Shown here: positions 6,391 through 13,114 of the stretch, one piece after another | How positions within the stretch are numbered: the stretch's first letter is position 1 | How the letters are laid out: each line of letters opens with the position of its first letter | Source: Bacilli bacterium | GTDB taxonomy: Bacteria; Bacillota_I; Bacilli_A; RF39; UBA660 | Direction: 5' to 3' | Length of the DNA: 14,262 bases | NCBI GenBank assembly: GCA_016296185.1 | Contig: JAEDJT010000037.1 | Location: 1-14,262 of the forward strand | Position numbers and translations under genes: made by a program | The notes under the pieces: model-generated | Seen by the model: the letters and a program-made list of their open reading frames with translations, nothing else | Database searches by the model: none | Told to the model about the DNA's origin: nothing

Positions 6391-7332
6391 GTGATAAAGA
6401 CATTTAAAACTATCGAAGAGCAAATTGATATTTTAAAAAGTAAAGGTCTAGAAATAGATGATTACGATTATGTTAATGATGTTTTACTTCGTGAAAATTA
6501 TTTTTTTATAAGTGGTTATAGACATTTATTTTTAAAATCACCTAAAGATAGAATGTTTATTCCTGGTACTAACTTTAAAGAACTTTACGCACTTTTTAAT
6601 TTTGATAGGCAAATAAGAAATTTATTTTTTAAGAATATTTTAATTGTTGAAAATAATGCTAAGAGTATTTTTTCATATGTTTTATCTAGAAAATATGGTA
6701 TTAAAGAAAAGAATTATTTAAACCCTGCAAACTTTGATAGATCTAACGATAAGGTTAGACAAGTAAATGATTTATTAAAAAAAATCAAAAGACAAATAAG
6801 AATTAATGGTGGTCAGCATTCTGCTACTATGCATTATATGAGTAATTACGGTTATGTTCCTTTTTGGGTTGTTTGTAAAGTATTATCATTTGGTTTAATC
6901 TCTGAAATGTATACAATTTTAAAACCTGAGGATCAAAAAGAAATTGCTGATATTTATGGTGTTAGTGTTAATAATCTTTTAGTTTATTTTCCAATATTAG
7001 CTAATTTCAGAAACTTATGTGCACATGAAGATATTATGTTTGATCATAGAACTCAAAGAGCGATTGAAGATACTAAGTATCATGCTTATTTAAATATTCC
7101 TAAAATGGATGGAGAGTATATTTATGGTAAGGACGATTTATTTGCTTCTGTTATTATTCTTAAGCAATTATTAAGACAAGAAGATTTTACAGGTTTAATT
7201 AATGAATTATCTTATGAATTAGATATTTTAGATGGTAAAATAAATTCTATTGAAATTGATAAAATTTATGATAGAATGGGATTTCCTATGAATTTTAGAG
7301 AAATAGCAAGGATGGGTGAATATGGTGAATAA
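6391..7332 (+). CDS. Abi_2 family (AbiF/AbiD-like) HEPN protein
   Basis: The 313-residue protein matches the Abi_2 family (phage abortive infection proteins AbiD/AbiF), cytoplasmic proteins with a HEPN ribonuclease-type fold. Family-like blocks are the N-terminal FKTIEEQIDILKSKGL, FFISGYRHLF (38-47), the helix IRNLFFKNILIVENNAKSI (75-93), WVVCKVLSFGLISEMY (149-164) and the HEPN signature FRNLCAHED (206-214), where R207 and H212 form the R-x4-H catalytic pair. About 100 residues follow the signature. Start is GTG 6391, supported by its SD. The gene overlaps the following htrA by 11 bases, so the two are probably translated in a coupled way. Published work links AbiF-type proteins to RNA antitoxins and to Cas13 ancestry. 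Family is secure; a defence role in this host is inference. Confidence 0.85.
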   Translation: MIKTFKTIEEQIDILKSKGLEIDDYDYVNDVLLRENYFFISGYRHLFLKSPKDRMFIPGTNFKELYALFNFDRQIRNLFFKNILIVENNAKSIFSYVLSRKYGIKEKNYLNPANFDRSNDKVRQVNDLLKKIKRQIRINGGQHSATMHYMSNYGYVPFWVVCKVLSFGLISEMYTILKPEDQKEIADIYGVSVNNLLVYFPILANFRNLCAHEDIMFDHRTQRAIEDTKYHAYLNIPKMDGEYIYGKDDLFASVIILKQLLRQEDFTGLINELSYELDILDGKINSIEIDKIYDRMGFPMNFREIARMGEYGE

Positions 7333-8449
7333 GAAAATTAATTTAAAATTTATAATTTTTGCTTTATTTGGAATTATTATTTCTGCTTTAGTTGGTGCTT
7401 GTTCTTTACTTATTGTTTTGAAAATGAATCCAGATTGGGCTACTCAAAAAATAACTAATGTTACTAAAACTGAAAAGGAAGTTACTGTTACAGATGAAGG
7501 TATTTCTGATGCTGTTGATAAATTATATAATGCTACAGTTATAGTTAAAGTTGGTTCTAGTGAAGATAATTATGTTGGATGGGGTAGTGGAGTTGTTTAT
7601 AAAACTGAAGGATCAGATGCTTATATTTTAACTAATCATCACGTTGTAGAAAATCAAAAATATATTAATATTACTTTTAGTAATAATACTGAATCAGAAG
7701 CTACTTTAATTGGTAGTGATCAATATGCTGATGTTGCTGTTATTAAAGTTAATGTTGATAGTATTGTTGATGTTGCTGAGTTAGGCTCTAGTGATGATTT
7801 GAAATTAGGTGATACTGTTTTTGCTATTGGTACTCCTATTTCATTAAATTATAAATTTACTGTTACAAGAGGTATTTTAAGTGGTAAAGATAGAATGGTA
7901 GCAACTTCTTCTACTAAAACTGGTACTAATATTATGGATGCATGGTATATGAATTTATTACAAATTGATGCAACTATCAATAGTGGTAATTCTGGTGGTC
8001 CATTAGCTAATAGTAATGGTCAAGTAGTAGGTATTAATAATTCTAAATTATCAAATAATGGTAGTGGAGCTAGTATTGAAAATATGGGATTTGCTATTCC
8101 TATTGAAGTAGCTTTAAATGTTGCTGAACAATTAATAAATACTGGAACTGTTACTAGACCATTATTAGGTGTTAGTATGACTACAATTGAAGGTGCAGCT
8201 CAAAATGGTATTGAGTTAGATGAATCAATTAAGTATGGTGCTGTAGTAAATGATGTTGAATCTGGTTCTAGTGCTGATAAAGCTGGATTAAAAAAAGGCG
8301 ACGTTATAGTTAAATTTGATGAATTTAAAGTTGATAATTTTATGTATTTAAAATATTATCTTTACAGACATAAAGTAGGAGATAGTATTAAACTTACTTA
8401 TATTAGAAATGGAAAAGAAAATAGTGTTGTAATTAAATTAAGTAACTAA
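7322..8449 (+). CDS. Membrane-anchored HtrA/DegP-type serine protease with PDZ domain
   Basis: A surface quality-control protease. From ATG 7322 it has 375 residues: a membrane segment (about 8-33), a Thr/Glu/Val-rich linker, a trypsin-like domain with catalytic H107 (TNHHVV), D137 (YADVAV) and S224 (INSGNSGGPL), and a PDZ domain from about 279 to the end (GVSMTTIEGAA, AGLKKGDVIVKFDE). The catalytic triad is intact, so it should be active outside the membrane on misfolded proteins. Length fits single-PDZ Firmicutes HtrA. Start choice: ATG 7322 has AAGGA nine bases upstream; GTG 7316 and GTG 7325 are in-frame alternatives differing by two or one residues. It overlaps the AbiF-like gene by 11 bases and has no promoter of its own that I can see. 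A terminator overlaps its stop codon. Confidence 0.93.
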   Translation: MVNKKINLKFIIFALFGIIISALVGACSLLIVLKMNPDWATQKITNVTKTEKEVTVTDEGISDAVDKLYNATVIVKVGSSEDNYVGWGSGVVYKTEGSDAYILTNHHVVENQKYINITFSNNTESEATLIGSDQYADVAVIKVNVDSIVDVAELGSSDDLKLGDTVFAIGTPISLNYKFTVTRGILSGKDRMVATSSTKTGTNIMDAWYMNLLQIDATINSGNSGGPLANSNGQVVGINNSKLSNNGSGASIENMGFAIPIEVALNVAEQLINTGTVTRPLLGVSMTTIEGAAQNGIELDESIKYGAVVNDVESGSSADKAGLKKGDVIVKFDEFKVDNFMYLKYYLYRHKVGDSIKLTYIRNGKENSVVIKLSN

Positions 8450-8467
8450 TAATTAGTTACTTTTTTT
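8441..8467 (+). terminator. Terminator of the AbiF-like/htrA unit, overlapping the htrA stop
   Basis: AGTAACTAA (8441-8449) pairs with TTAGTTACT (8453-8461) around a three-base loop, followed by a T tract to 8467. The last two sense codons of htrA and its TAA stop form the left arm. Confidence 0.9.
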
Positions 8468-8473
8468 ATTTTG

Positions 8474-8482
8474 TGTTATAAT
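8474..8482 (+). promoter_or_regulatory. Extended -10 promoter of rimO
   Basis: TGTTATAAT lies seven bases after the preceding T tract. Predicted start is near 8489, 19 bases before GTG 8508. The expected -35 position falls in the terminator stem and is not canonical. Confidence 0.6.
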
Positions 8483-8495
8483 ACGTAAGGCATTT

Positions 8496-8503
8496 GGGGT
8501 GAT
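8496..8503 (+). promoter_or_regulatory. Ribosome binding site deciding the rimO GTG start
   Basis: GGGGTGAT ends four bases before GTG 8508. An in-frame GTG at 8499 lies inside this SD and cannot be the start. GTG 8508 gives the family-standard N-terminus MKVGFISLGCSKN. Confidence 0.8.
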
Positions 8504-8507
8504 TAAT

Positions 8508-9809
8508 GTGAAAGTTGGATTTATTTCATTAGGTTGTTCTAAAAATTTAGTAGTTACTGAAGAAATGATAGGTCTATTTAAAAAACATGGATATAAGATT
8601 GTAAATGATCCTGAAGAAGCAGAAATTTTATTAATAAATACTTGTGGTTTTATAGAATCTGCTAAAAATGAAGGTATTCAAACTATTTTAGAAATGGCTG
8701 ATTATAAAGAAAATAATTGTAAGTATTTAATAGTTACAGGTTGTTTAGTTGAAAGATATGAAGAAGAATTAACTAAAGAAATTCCAGAAGTAGATTTATT
8801 TGTTAGTGTTTCTGATTATGATAGATTATGGGAGAAAATTGATTGTTTAATTAATAATAGAAAAGAATATGATAGTTTATCATTTATGGATAGAGTTTTA
8901 ACTACTGGAGATACTATGGCTTATTTAAAAATTGCTGAAGGTTGTAGTAATTATTGTACTTATTGTGCTATTCCATATATTCAAGGAAAATATATTTCTA
9001 GAGAATATGATGATATTTTAGAAGAAGCTAAAATGTTAGCTGATAAGGGAATAAAAGAGTTAGTTGTTATTGCTCAAGATACTACTAAATATGGTGTTGA
9101 TCTTTATGGTAAAGATAGATTACCTGAATTATTAAATGATTTATGTAAAATTGATGGGTTTAAATGGATTAGATTTTTATATTCATATCCTGAAACAATT
9201 ACTGATGAATTAATAGAAGTTGTTAAAAATAACGAAAAAATATGTAAATATTTTGATTTACCTATTCAACATATTGCTGATGATGTACTTAAGAAAATGA
9301 ATCGCAAAAGCGATGGAAAATCTATTAGAAACTTAATTAATAAGTTAAGAAAAGAAATTCCTGATGTAATTTTAAGAACAACTCTTATTGTTGGTTTTCC
9401 AGGTGAGACTGAAGAAAATTATAAAGAATTATGTGAATTTGTTGAAGAATATAAATTTGATAGATTAGGTGCTTTTGCTTATAGTATAGAAGATGGAACT
9501 CCAGCTGCTAGATTCCCTAACCAACTAGATAAAAAGACTAAAGAAAGTAGACGTAAGAAGATTATGGCTATTCAACAAAAAGTATCCAGTGATTTATTAA
9601 AGAATAGAATAGGTAATACTTATGAATGTTTAATTGAAAATATTAATGAAGATGGAGATTATTTAATAGGTAGAACTTATATGGATGTTCCAAGTGAAGA
9701 TGGAGTCGTTTATATTCCTAATGATGGTGTTACTTTAGTTAATGAATTTATTAATGTTAAGATTGTTGATTCAAAAGAATATGATCTTATTGGAGAAAGA
9801 ATAGATTAG
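8508..9809 (+). CDS. rimO: Ribosomal protein S12 (Asp) methylthiotransferase RimO
   Basis: RimO is a radical-SAM enzyme with two iron-sulfur clusters that adds a methylthio group to a conserved aspartate of ribosomal protein S12. The 433-residue product has the N-terminal UPF0004 domain with cluster cysteines C10, C46 (NTCGF) and C79 (VTGCL), the radical-SAM motif CSNYCTYC (C146, C150, C153) and a C-terminal TRAM-like domain (about 370-433). The opening MKVGFISLGCSKN, together with DLPIQH and IVGFPGETEENY, points to RimO rather than the tRNA enzyme MiaB. Start GTG 8508 is chosen from the SD and N-terminus. It is a single-gene unit with its own promoter and terminator; the hairpin overlaps its TAG stop. 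S12 itself is not in this window. Confidence 0.95.
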   Translation: MKVGFISLGCSKNLVVTEEMIGLFKKHGYKIVNDPEEAEILLINTCGFIESAKNEGIQTILEMADYKENNCKYLIVTGCLVERYEEELTKEIPEVDLFVSVSDYDRLWEKIDCLINNRKEYDSLSFMDRVLTTGDTMAYLKIAEGCSNYCTYCAIPYIQGKYISREYDDILEEAKMLADKGIKELVVIAQDTTKYGVDLYGKDRLPELLNDLCKIDGFKWIRFLYSYPETITDELIEVVKNNEKICKYFDLPIQHIADDVLKKMNRKSDGKSIRNLINKLRKEIPDVILRTTLIVGFPGETEENYKELCEFVEEYKFDRLGAFAYSIEDGTPAARFPNQLDKKTKESRRKKIMAIQQKVSSDLLKNRIGNTYECLIENINEDGDYLIGRTYMDVPSEDGVVYIPNDGVTLVNEFINVKIVDSKEYDLIGERID

Positions 9810-9825
9810 TCTATTCTTTTTTTTT
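9796..9825 (+). terminator. Terminator of rimO with the stop codon in the loop
   Basis: AAAGAATAGA (9796-9805) pairs with TCTATTCTTT (9810-9819); the loop TTAG contains the rimO stop TAG (9807-9809). The T tract runs to 9825. Confidence 0.92.
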
Positions 9826-9858
9826 GTAAAATTAACGTTAAATAAAGTGTAAAACTAT

Positions 9859-9886
9859 TTGTAATAAAAAAAACTTGTGATATGAT
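9859..9886 (+). promoter_or_regulatory. Promoter of the WXG100-like operon
   Basis: TTGTAA at 9859-9864 and TATGAT at 9881-9886 are 16 bases apart, and TGA at 9878-9880 makes an extended -10. Predicted start is near 9893, just before the SD AAAGGAGG (9896-9903). Confidence 0.6.
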
Positions 9887-9911
9887 TAAGAAAATAAAGG
9901 AGGACTGAAAT

Positions 9912-10214
9912 ATGTCAAGAATAGGAAGTAATACAACTTCAATGAGAGATTGGAGTAATACTGTAGGAAATAAAGCTGAAGAATTTAACGATTTAGTTAA
10001 TGGTTTATATAGCAAAATTGAAGCTTTATTAGCTACTGATTATAAAGGTGGTGTTTCTGATACATTTAATGAAACAGTATTAGATTTAAAACCATTCTTT
10101 ACAAGACAATATGAAACATTAAATGAATTCTGCTCAACAATTAATACTGCTGCGGATAACATTGATGAAAAACAACAAAATGCTGCAGCTGCTGCACAAG
10201 GTTTAGGTATTTAG
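9912..10214 (+). CDS. WXG100-like small helical protein (YKG in place of WXG)
   Basis: Exactly 100 residues, with two predicted helices separated by a turn, as in ESAT-6/WXG100 proteins that serve as type VII secretion substrates or as partners of larger ones. The turn carries DYKGGVSDTF (43-52), where Y44-K45-G46 takes the place of Trp-x-Gly. Another Trp (W14) is in the first helix. There is no signal peptide. I see no clear C-terminal YxxxD/E export motif. A perfect SD (AAAGGAGG, eight bases spacing), plus frequent TTC and AAC codons, suggest high expression. It is followed 13 bases later by a second protein of similar size, which fits a heterodimer. No type VII ATPase or membrane gene is in the window, so export is inferred from fold only. 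Confidence 0.7.
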   Translation: MSRIGSNTTSMRDWSNTVGNKAEEFNDLVNGLYSKIEALLATDYKGGVSDTFNETVLDLKPFFTRQYETLNEFCSTINTAADNIDEKQQNAAAAAQGLGI

Positions 10215-10227
10215 GAGGTTATAGAAT

Positions 10228-10524
10228 ATGGCACAAAATATGGATACTCTATTTATTGAGACTTCAGAAGCAATTGCTGCTGCTGAATATATGAAAACTA
10301 CAGCTGAAAATATTTTAGCTAAATTAGAAGAAATTGGTGTTGAAATGGAAAAAGTTGATAGCGAAGATGATCAATTATACTTCAATACTGATGGTGGTAA
10401 AAAACCAGCTGCTTTAAAACAAGAATTAGATGAAAATAAAGCTAAATTCGATAATTTTAAGGCTCAAGTTGATGCATTTGCTGATTTCATTATTGCTCAA
10501 GCAAATACTTCACAAGAAAACTAA
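10228..10524 (+). CDS. Second WXG100-like small helical protein (no WXG motif)
   Basis: A 98-residue, acidic, almost wholly helical protein with two long helices (about 5-43 and 60-94) joined by a polar loop (DSEDDQLYFNTDGGKKP, 44-60). Size, hairpin form and tandem position after the 100-residue neighbour suggest a WXG100-type partner, but Trp-x-Gly is absent; the loop has a Gly pair only. No signal peptide, no cysteine and no tryptophan. Its SD (AGGAGG, 10213-10218) overlaps the TAG stop of the upstream gene, so translation of the two is probably linked. Alanine-rich heptads in helix 1 (EAIAAAEYMKTTAENIL) suit helix packing. Without the neighbour I would call it only a small coiled-coil protein. 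Confidence 0.6.
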   Translation: MAQNMDTLFIETSEAIAAAEYMKTTAENILAKLEEIGVEMEKVDSEDDQLYFNTDGGKKPAALKQELDENKAKFDNFKAQVDAFADFIIAQANTSQEN

Positions 10525-10537
10525 TTTTCGTGAATAT

Positions 10538-10565
10538 AAAAAGTCTTATAGTAAGACTTTTTTTT
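10538..10565 (+). terminator. Terminator of the WXG100-like operon
   Basis: An eleven-pair stem AAAAAGTCTTA/TAAGACTTTTT (10538-10548 with 10552-10562), loop TAG, T tract to 10565. Confidence 0.92.
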
Positions 10566-10568
10566 ATG

Positions 10569-10577
10569 TGTTATAAT
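10569..10577 (+). promoter_or_regulatory. Extended -10 promoter of the LRR/transglutaminase-fold gene
   Basis: TGTTATAAT begins four bases after the preceding T tract; predicted start is near 10584, 19 bases before ATG 10603. The -35 position falls in the terminator stem and is not canonical. Confidence 0.6.
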
Positions 10578-10602
10578 ATAATTTAGAATAAGAAGGGATA
10601 TA

Positions 10603-12183
10603 ATGATTAGAATTACAAGTGAATTAGGAAAACAAATCCGAGAAAAACTAAATAATATTAATAACAAATTTGGTTTTTTAGATACTTCTTCTAATTTAAA
10701 TCCTAATACTATGTTTACGGAAGATGAATTGGATTATATTGTTGATTTGGCTATTTCTAAGAATGACATTAAGTATTTAGGTTATTTTAAAAATCTTGAA
10801 TGTTTAGATATTTCTTTATCTCCTTCAATTGATAATAATGACTTTGTTTATATTTCTAATAGATATAATAATATTATTGGTTTATCAATATCTAATCAAA
10901 ATGAACTAACTAAAATTGATTTAACTAATTTTAAAGATTTAGTTAATTTAATTGTTAAAGATAATGATAATTTATCTTGTGTAGATAATATAAATTTTTG
11001 TAAAAAATTATTTAGAATATCTATGTATAATAATAAATCTTTATTTAATATGAATAATATTTATGATCTTTTAAATTTTAATGATAATATTAAAATTTGT
11101 GAATTGGATATTTCTTATTTTGTTGATTCTATTTCTTATTTAAGGAAAATTAATAAACCATTAAAGAACTTTAATCTTATAAGTTGGATTGAAGCAACTG
11201 GATTTAGATATAAAAATTATATGTTATATTCTAATGAAGAAGTTTATAGCTTATTTAAAATGGTTTCTGATATTATTTCAAAATATATATATTTTAATGA
11301 TGGTAATGTTGAAAAATTTGGAGTTTGTTATCAATGGTTCGTTAATAATTTTAGATTCTTAAATGGTGATAATTATATTAATGATGATAATATTTTAAAA
11401 GTATTTAGAACGGGTTATGGATCAAGATTAACATATGCTAAAGCTTTCCAATTTTTGTTGAGTGTTGTTGGAATTGATTCTGATATGATATATTCTGTAG
11501 GTGCTTTAGAAAATATTGGTGTTAATAATGGTGTAGTTCTTGCTAGTTTAAATGGAAGTTCAGATTATGCATTATTAAGAGTTAAGATAGATGGTAGACA
11601 TTATTATTGTGATATCGCATGGGATAGTTTGGTTAAAGATCAAGATTTCTATGAAAATTTAAGATTAGTTTTAGTTTCATTAGATGAGTTAAAAATTAGA
11701 CATCAAATTGTTAGTGAATTACATGAAGGTAAATCTTCAACATATCATTCTAATGATACTGAAAATTTAATAGTGTTTGCTCAAGATAGAATTGACTCTG
11801 TTAATAATATGATTTTAGATATTGAAAAAGATAAAGAAAAATTAAATGATATTGAGTATAAATTAGTTAGAATAGATGATGATTTATATGAATTAAATCA
11901 TTTAGATAAAGAGGATTTAGATATTGCTTCTAAGATTGATTCTATTAATGGAGAAAAGAATGAATTAGAAAGTAATATGACTAAGTTAAATGAAAAGAGA
12001 AAGAAAAAAATTATTAAATATAAAAATGATTTTTTAGGTAATTATCTAGGTTTTGCTGAGAATAATATTTCTAAAAAAGAATTAAATGATAGAATGAAGT
12101 TATTAAATAATTTAAATAATTATGGATTTATAAGTTCTTATATATATAAATTAATTTCTTTATGTTTAGAAGACACTAAATAG
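10603..12183 (+). CDS. Leucine-rich-repeat protein with inactive transglutaminase-like domain
   Basis: A 526-residue protein with no signal peptide. Residues about 55-195 hold degenerate leucine-rich repeats (LGYFKNLECLDIS, NNIIGLSIS, FKDLVNLIV). Residues about 210-345 look like a transglutaminase/protease fold: GYGSRLTYAKAFQFLL (271-286), then YALLRVKIDGRHYYCDIAWD (322-341). Compared with the usual GxGVCxGYAxAF and HAWNxVxIDGxWYxxDxTWD blocks, the catalytic Cys is R275 and the His is Y322, while Asp (D337) is kept. The domain is therefore predicted inactive. Residues 385-475 form a strongly charged coiled coil. The SD (AAGGGAT region, 10593-10599) serves ATG 10603. It has its own promoter and terminator and lies between WXG100-like genes and a wall amidase. 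A scaffold or binding role is possible; I cannot name a function. Confidence 0.72.
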   Translation: MIRITSELGKQIREKLNNINNKFGFLDTSSNLNPNTMFTEDELDYIVDLAISKNDIKYLGYFKNLECLDISLSPSIDNNDFVYISNRYNNIIGLSISNQNELTKIDLTNFKDLVNLIVKDNDNLSCVDNINFCKKLFRISMYNNKSLFNMNNIYDLLNFNDNIKICELDISYFVDSISYLRKINKPLKNFNLISWIEATGFRYKNYMLYSNEEVYSLFKMVSDIISKYIYFNDGNVEKFGVCYQWFVNNFRFLNGDNYINDDNILKVFRTGYGSRLTYAKAFQFLLSVVGIDSDMIYSVGALENIGVNNGVVLASLNGSSDYALLRVKIDGRHYYCDIAWDSLVKDQDFYENLRLVLVSLDELKIRHQIVSELHEGKSSTYHSNDTENLIVFAQDRIDSVNNMILDIEKDKEKLNDIEYKLVRIDDDLYELNHLDKEDLDIASKIDSINGEKNELESNMTKLNEKRKKKIIKYKNDFLGNYLGFAENNISKKELNDRMKLLNNLNNYGFISSYIYKLISLCLEDTK

Positions 12184-12194
12184 TGTCTTTTTTT
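12170..12194 (+). terminator. Terminator of the LRR gene overlapping its stop codon
   Basis: AAGACACT (12170-12177) pairs with AGTGTCTT (12182-12189) around the loop AAAT, with a T tract to 12194. The stop TAG (12181-12183) spans loop and right arm. Confidence 0.92.
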
Positions 12195-12197
12195 ATT

Positions 12198-12206
12198 TGT
12201 TATCAT
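12198..12206 (+). promoter_or_regulatory. Extended -10 promoter of the LysM amidase gene
   Basis: TGTTATCAT begins four bases after the preceding T tract; predicted start is near 12213, about 17 bases before ATG 12230. It has one mismatch to TATAAT and no evident -35. Confidence 0.45.
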
Positions 12207-12216
12207 AAATTATTAT

Positions 12217-12224
12217 AGAGGTGA
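12217..12224 (+). promoter_or_regulatory. Ribosome binding site deciding the amidase start
   Basis: AGAGGTGAT (12217-12225) ends four bases before ATG 12230. The in-frame GTG at 12221 lies within the SD and is not a plausible start. Confidence 0.7.
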
Positions 12225-12229
12225 TCTAT

Positions 12230-13084
12230 ATGGCTTATAAAGGTGTGATTATTGATGCTGGTCACGGTGGTACTGATAGTGGTGCAGTAGGAAATGGAAT
12301 TGTTGAAAAAGATTTAACTTTAAAAATATCTAATTATATTCATAATAGATTAGACCAATTAGGTGTTAAAAATACAATGAGTAGAAGTGATGATTCTACT
12401 TTAAATTCTGATAATAGGGTAAAAAAAATTAATAATATTTATGGTACAAGTTCTGATATTATTTTAGTTAGTAATCATATTAATGCTGGTGGTGGCGAAG
12501 GTGCTGAAGTTATTTATGCTTTAAGAAATAATGACAAATTCAGTAAGATTATTAGTGATAATTTAAGTAGTACTGGAAGATATGTTAGAAAGTATTATCA
12601 AAAACGTTTACCAAGTGATACTAGTAAAGATTATTATTATATTTTGAGAGATACACCTAATATTGAATCAGTTATTATTGAATATGGCTTTTTAGACAAT
12701 GTTAATGATGCTAATTTATTAAAATCTAATTGGGAATCATATGCAGAACAAGTTGTTAAATCTATTTGTGATTATATAGGTGTTAAATATGTACCTTATA
12801 GTAATGATGAATTTTATATAGTAAAAAGTGGAGATACTTTATGGAGTATTTCAAAAAAATTTAATATGACTGTTGATAAACTAAAAGATATTAACAATTT
12901 AAAAAGTAATTTGATTAGTATTGGTATGAAACTTAAAGTTGGAGATAGTAAACAGTATGTTGTTAAAAAGGGAGATACCCTATGGAAAATTGCCAAAGAA
13001 AATAATACAACTGTTGATGATTTGATGAAAAAGAATAATCTTTTAAATAGTAATTTACAAATAGGTCAAATATTATACATATAA
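12230..13084 (+). CDS. N-acetylmuramoyl-L-alanine amidase with two LysM domains, no signal peptide
   Basis: An Amidase_3 (zinc) enzyme that cuts the bond between MurNAc and L-Ala in peptidoglycan. From ATG 12230 there are 284 residues. The catalytic domain (about 4-184) has zinc ligands H12 (DAGHGG), E26 and H83 (VSNHINAG), and catalytic E151 (IIEYGFLDN). Two LysM wall-binding repeats follow (195-237 and 242-284), each with the core V-K-x-GDTLW-x-I. The N-terminus runs straight into the first catalytic strand, so there is no signal peptide or anchor. B. subtilis CwlC, a mother-cell lysis amidase of sporulation, likewise lacks a signal peptide, and cwlJ is one gene away; phage endolysin-like use or non-classical export are alternatives. 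Single-gene unit, convergent with the HAD gene. Confidence 0.93.
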   Translation: MAYKGVIIDAGHGGTDSGAVGNGIVEKDLTLKISNYIHNRLDQLGVKNTMSRSDDSTLNSDNRVKKINNIYGTSSDIILVSNHINAGGGEGAEVIYALRNNDKFSKIISDNLSSTGRYVRKYYQKRLPSDTSKDYYYILRDTPNIESVIIEYGFLDNVNDANLLKSNWESYAEQVVKSICDYIGVKYVPYSNDEFYIVKSGDTLWSISKKFNMTVDKLKDINNLKSNLISIGMKLKVGDSKQYVVKKGDTLWKIAKENNTTVDDLMKKNNLLNSNLQIGQILYI

Positions 13085-13114
13085 AAAGAATTAGATTATT
13101 TATCTAATTCTTTT
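13084..13114. terminator. Bidirectional terminator between amidase and HAD genes
   Basis: A thirteen-pair stem AAAAGAATTAGAT/ATCTAATTCTTTT (13084-13096 with 13102-13114), loop TATTT. A and T flanks suit both directions. The HAD stop codon (13096-13098) lies at the edge of the loop and the amidase stop touches the left base. Confidence 0.92.

Noticed and set aside
6280..8467. Defence island or prophage around the AbiF-like gene
   Set aside because: Neighbours are housekeeping-type genes, base composition does not shift, and there is no integrase, attachment repeat or phage gene.
9806..10015. Minus-strand open frame across the rimO terminator and first WXG100-like gene
   Set aside because: It would run through a clear terminator, promoter and SD of the opposite strand.
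12814..12996. Minus-strand open frame in the LysM region
   Set aside because: It is the reverse of the two LysM repeats, which are plainly coding on the plus strand.
12830..13084. Repeat within the amidase gene
   Set aside because: The two similar segments are ordinary LysM domains, not a DNA repeat of other meaning.
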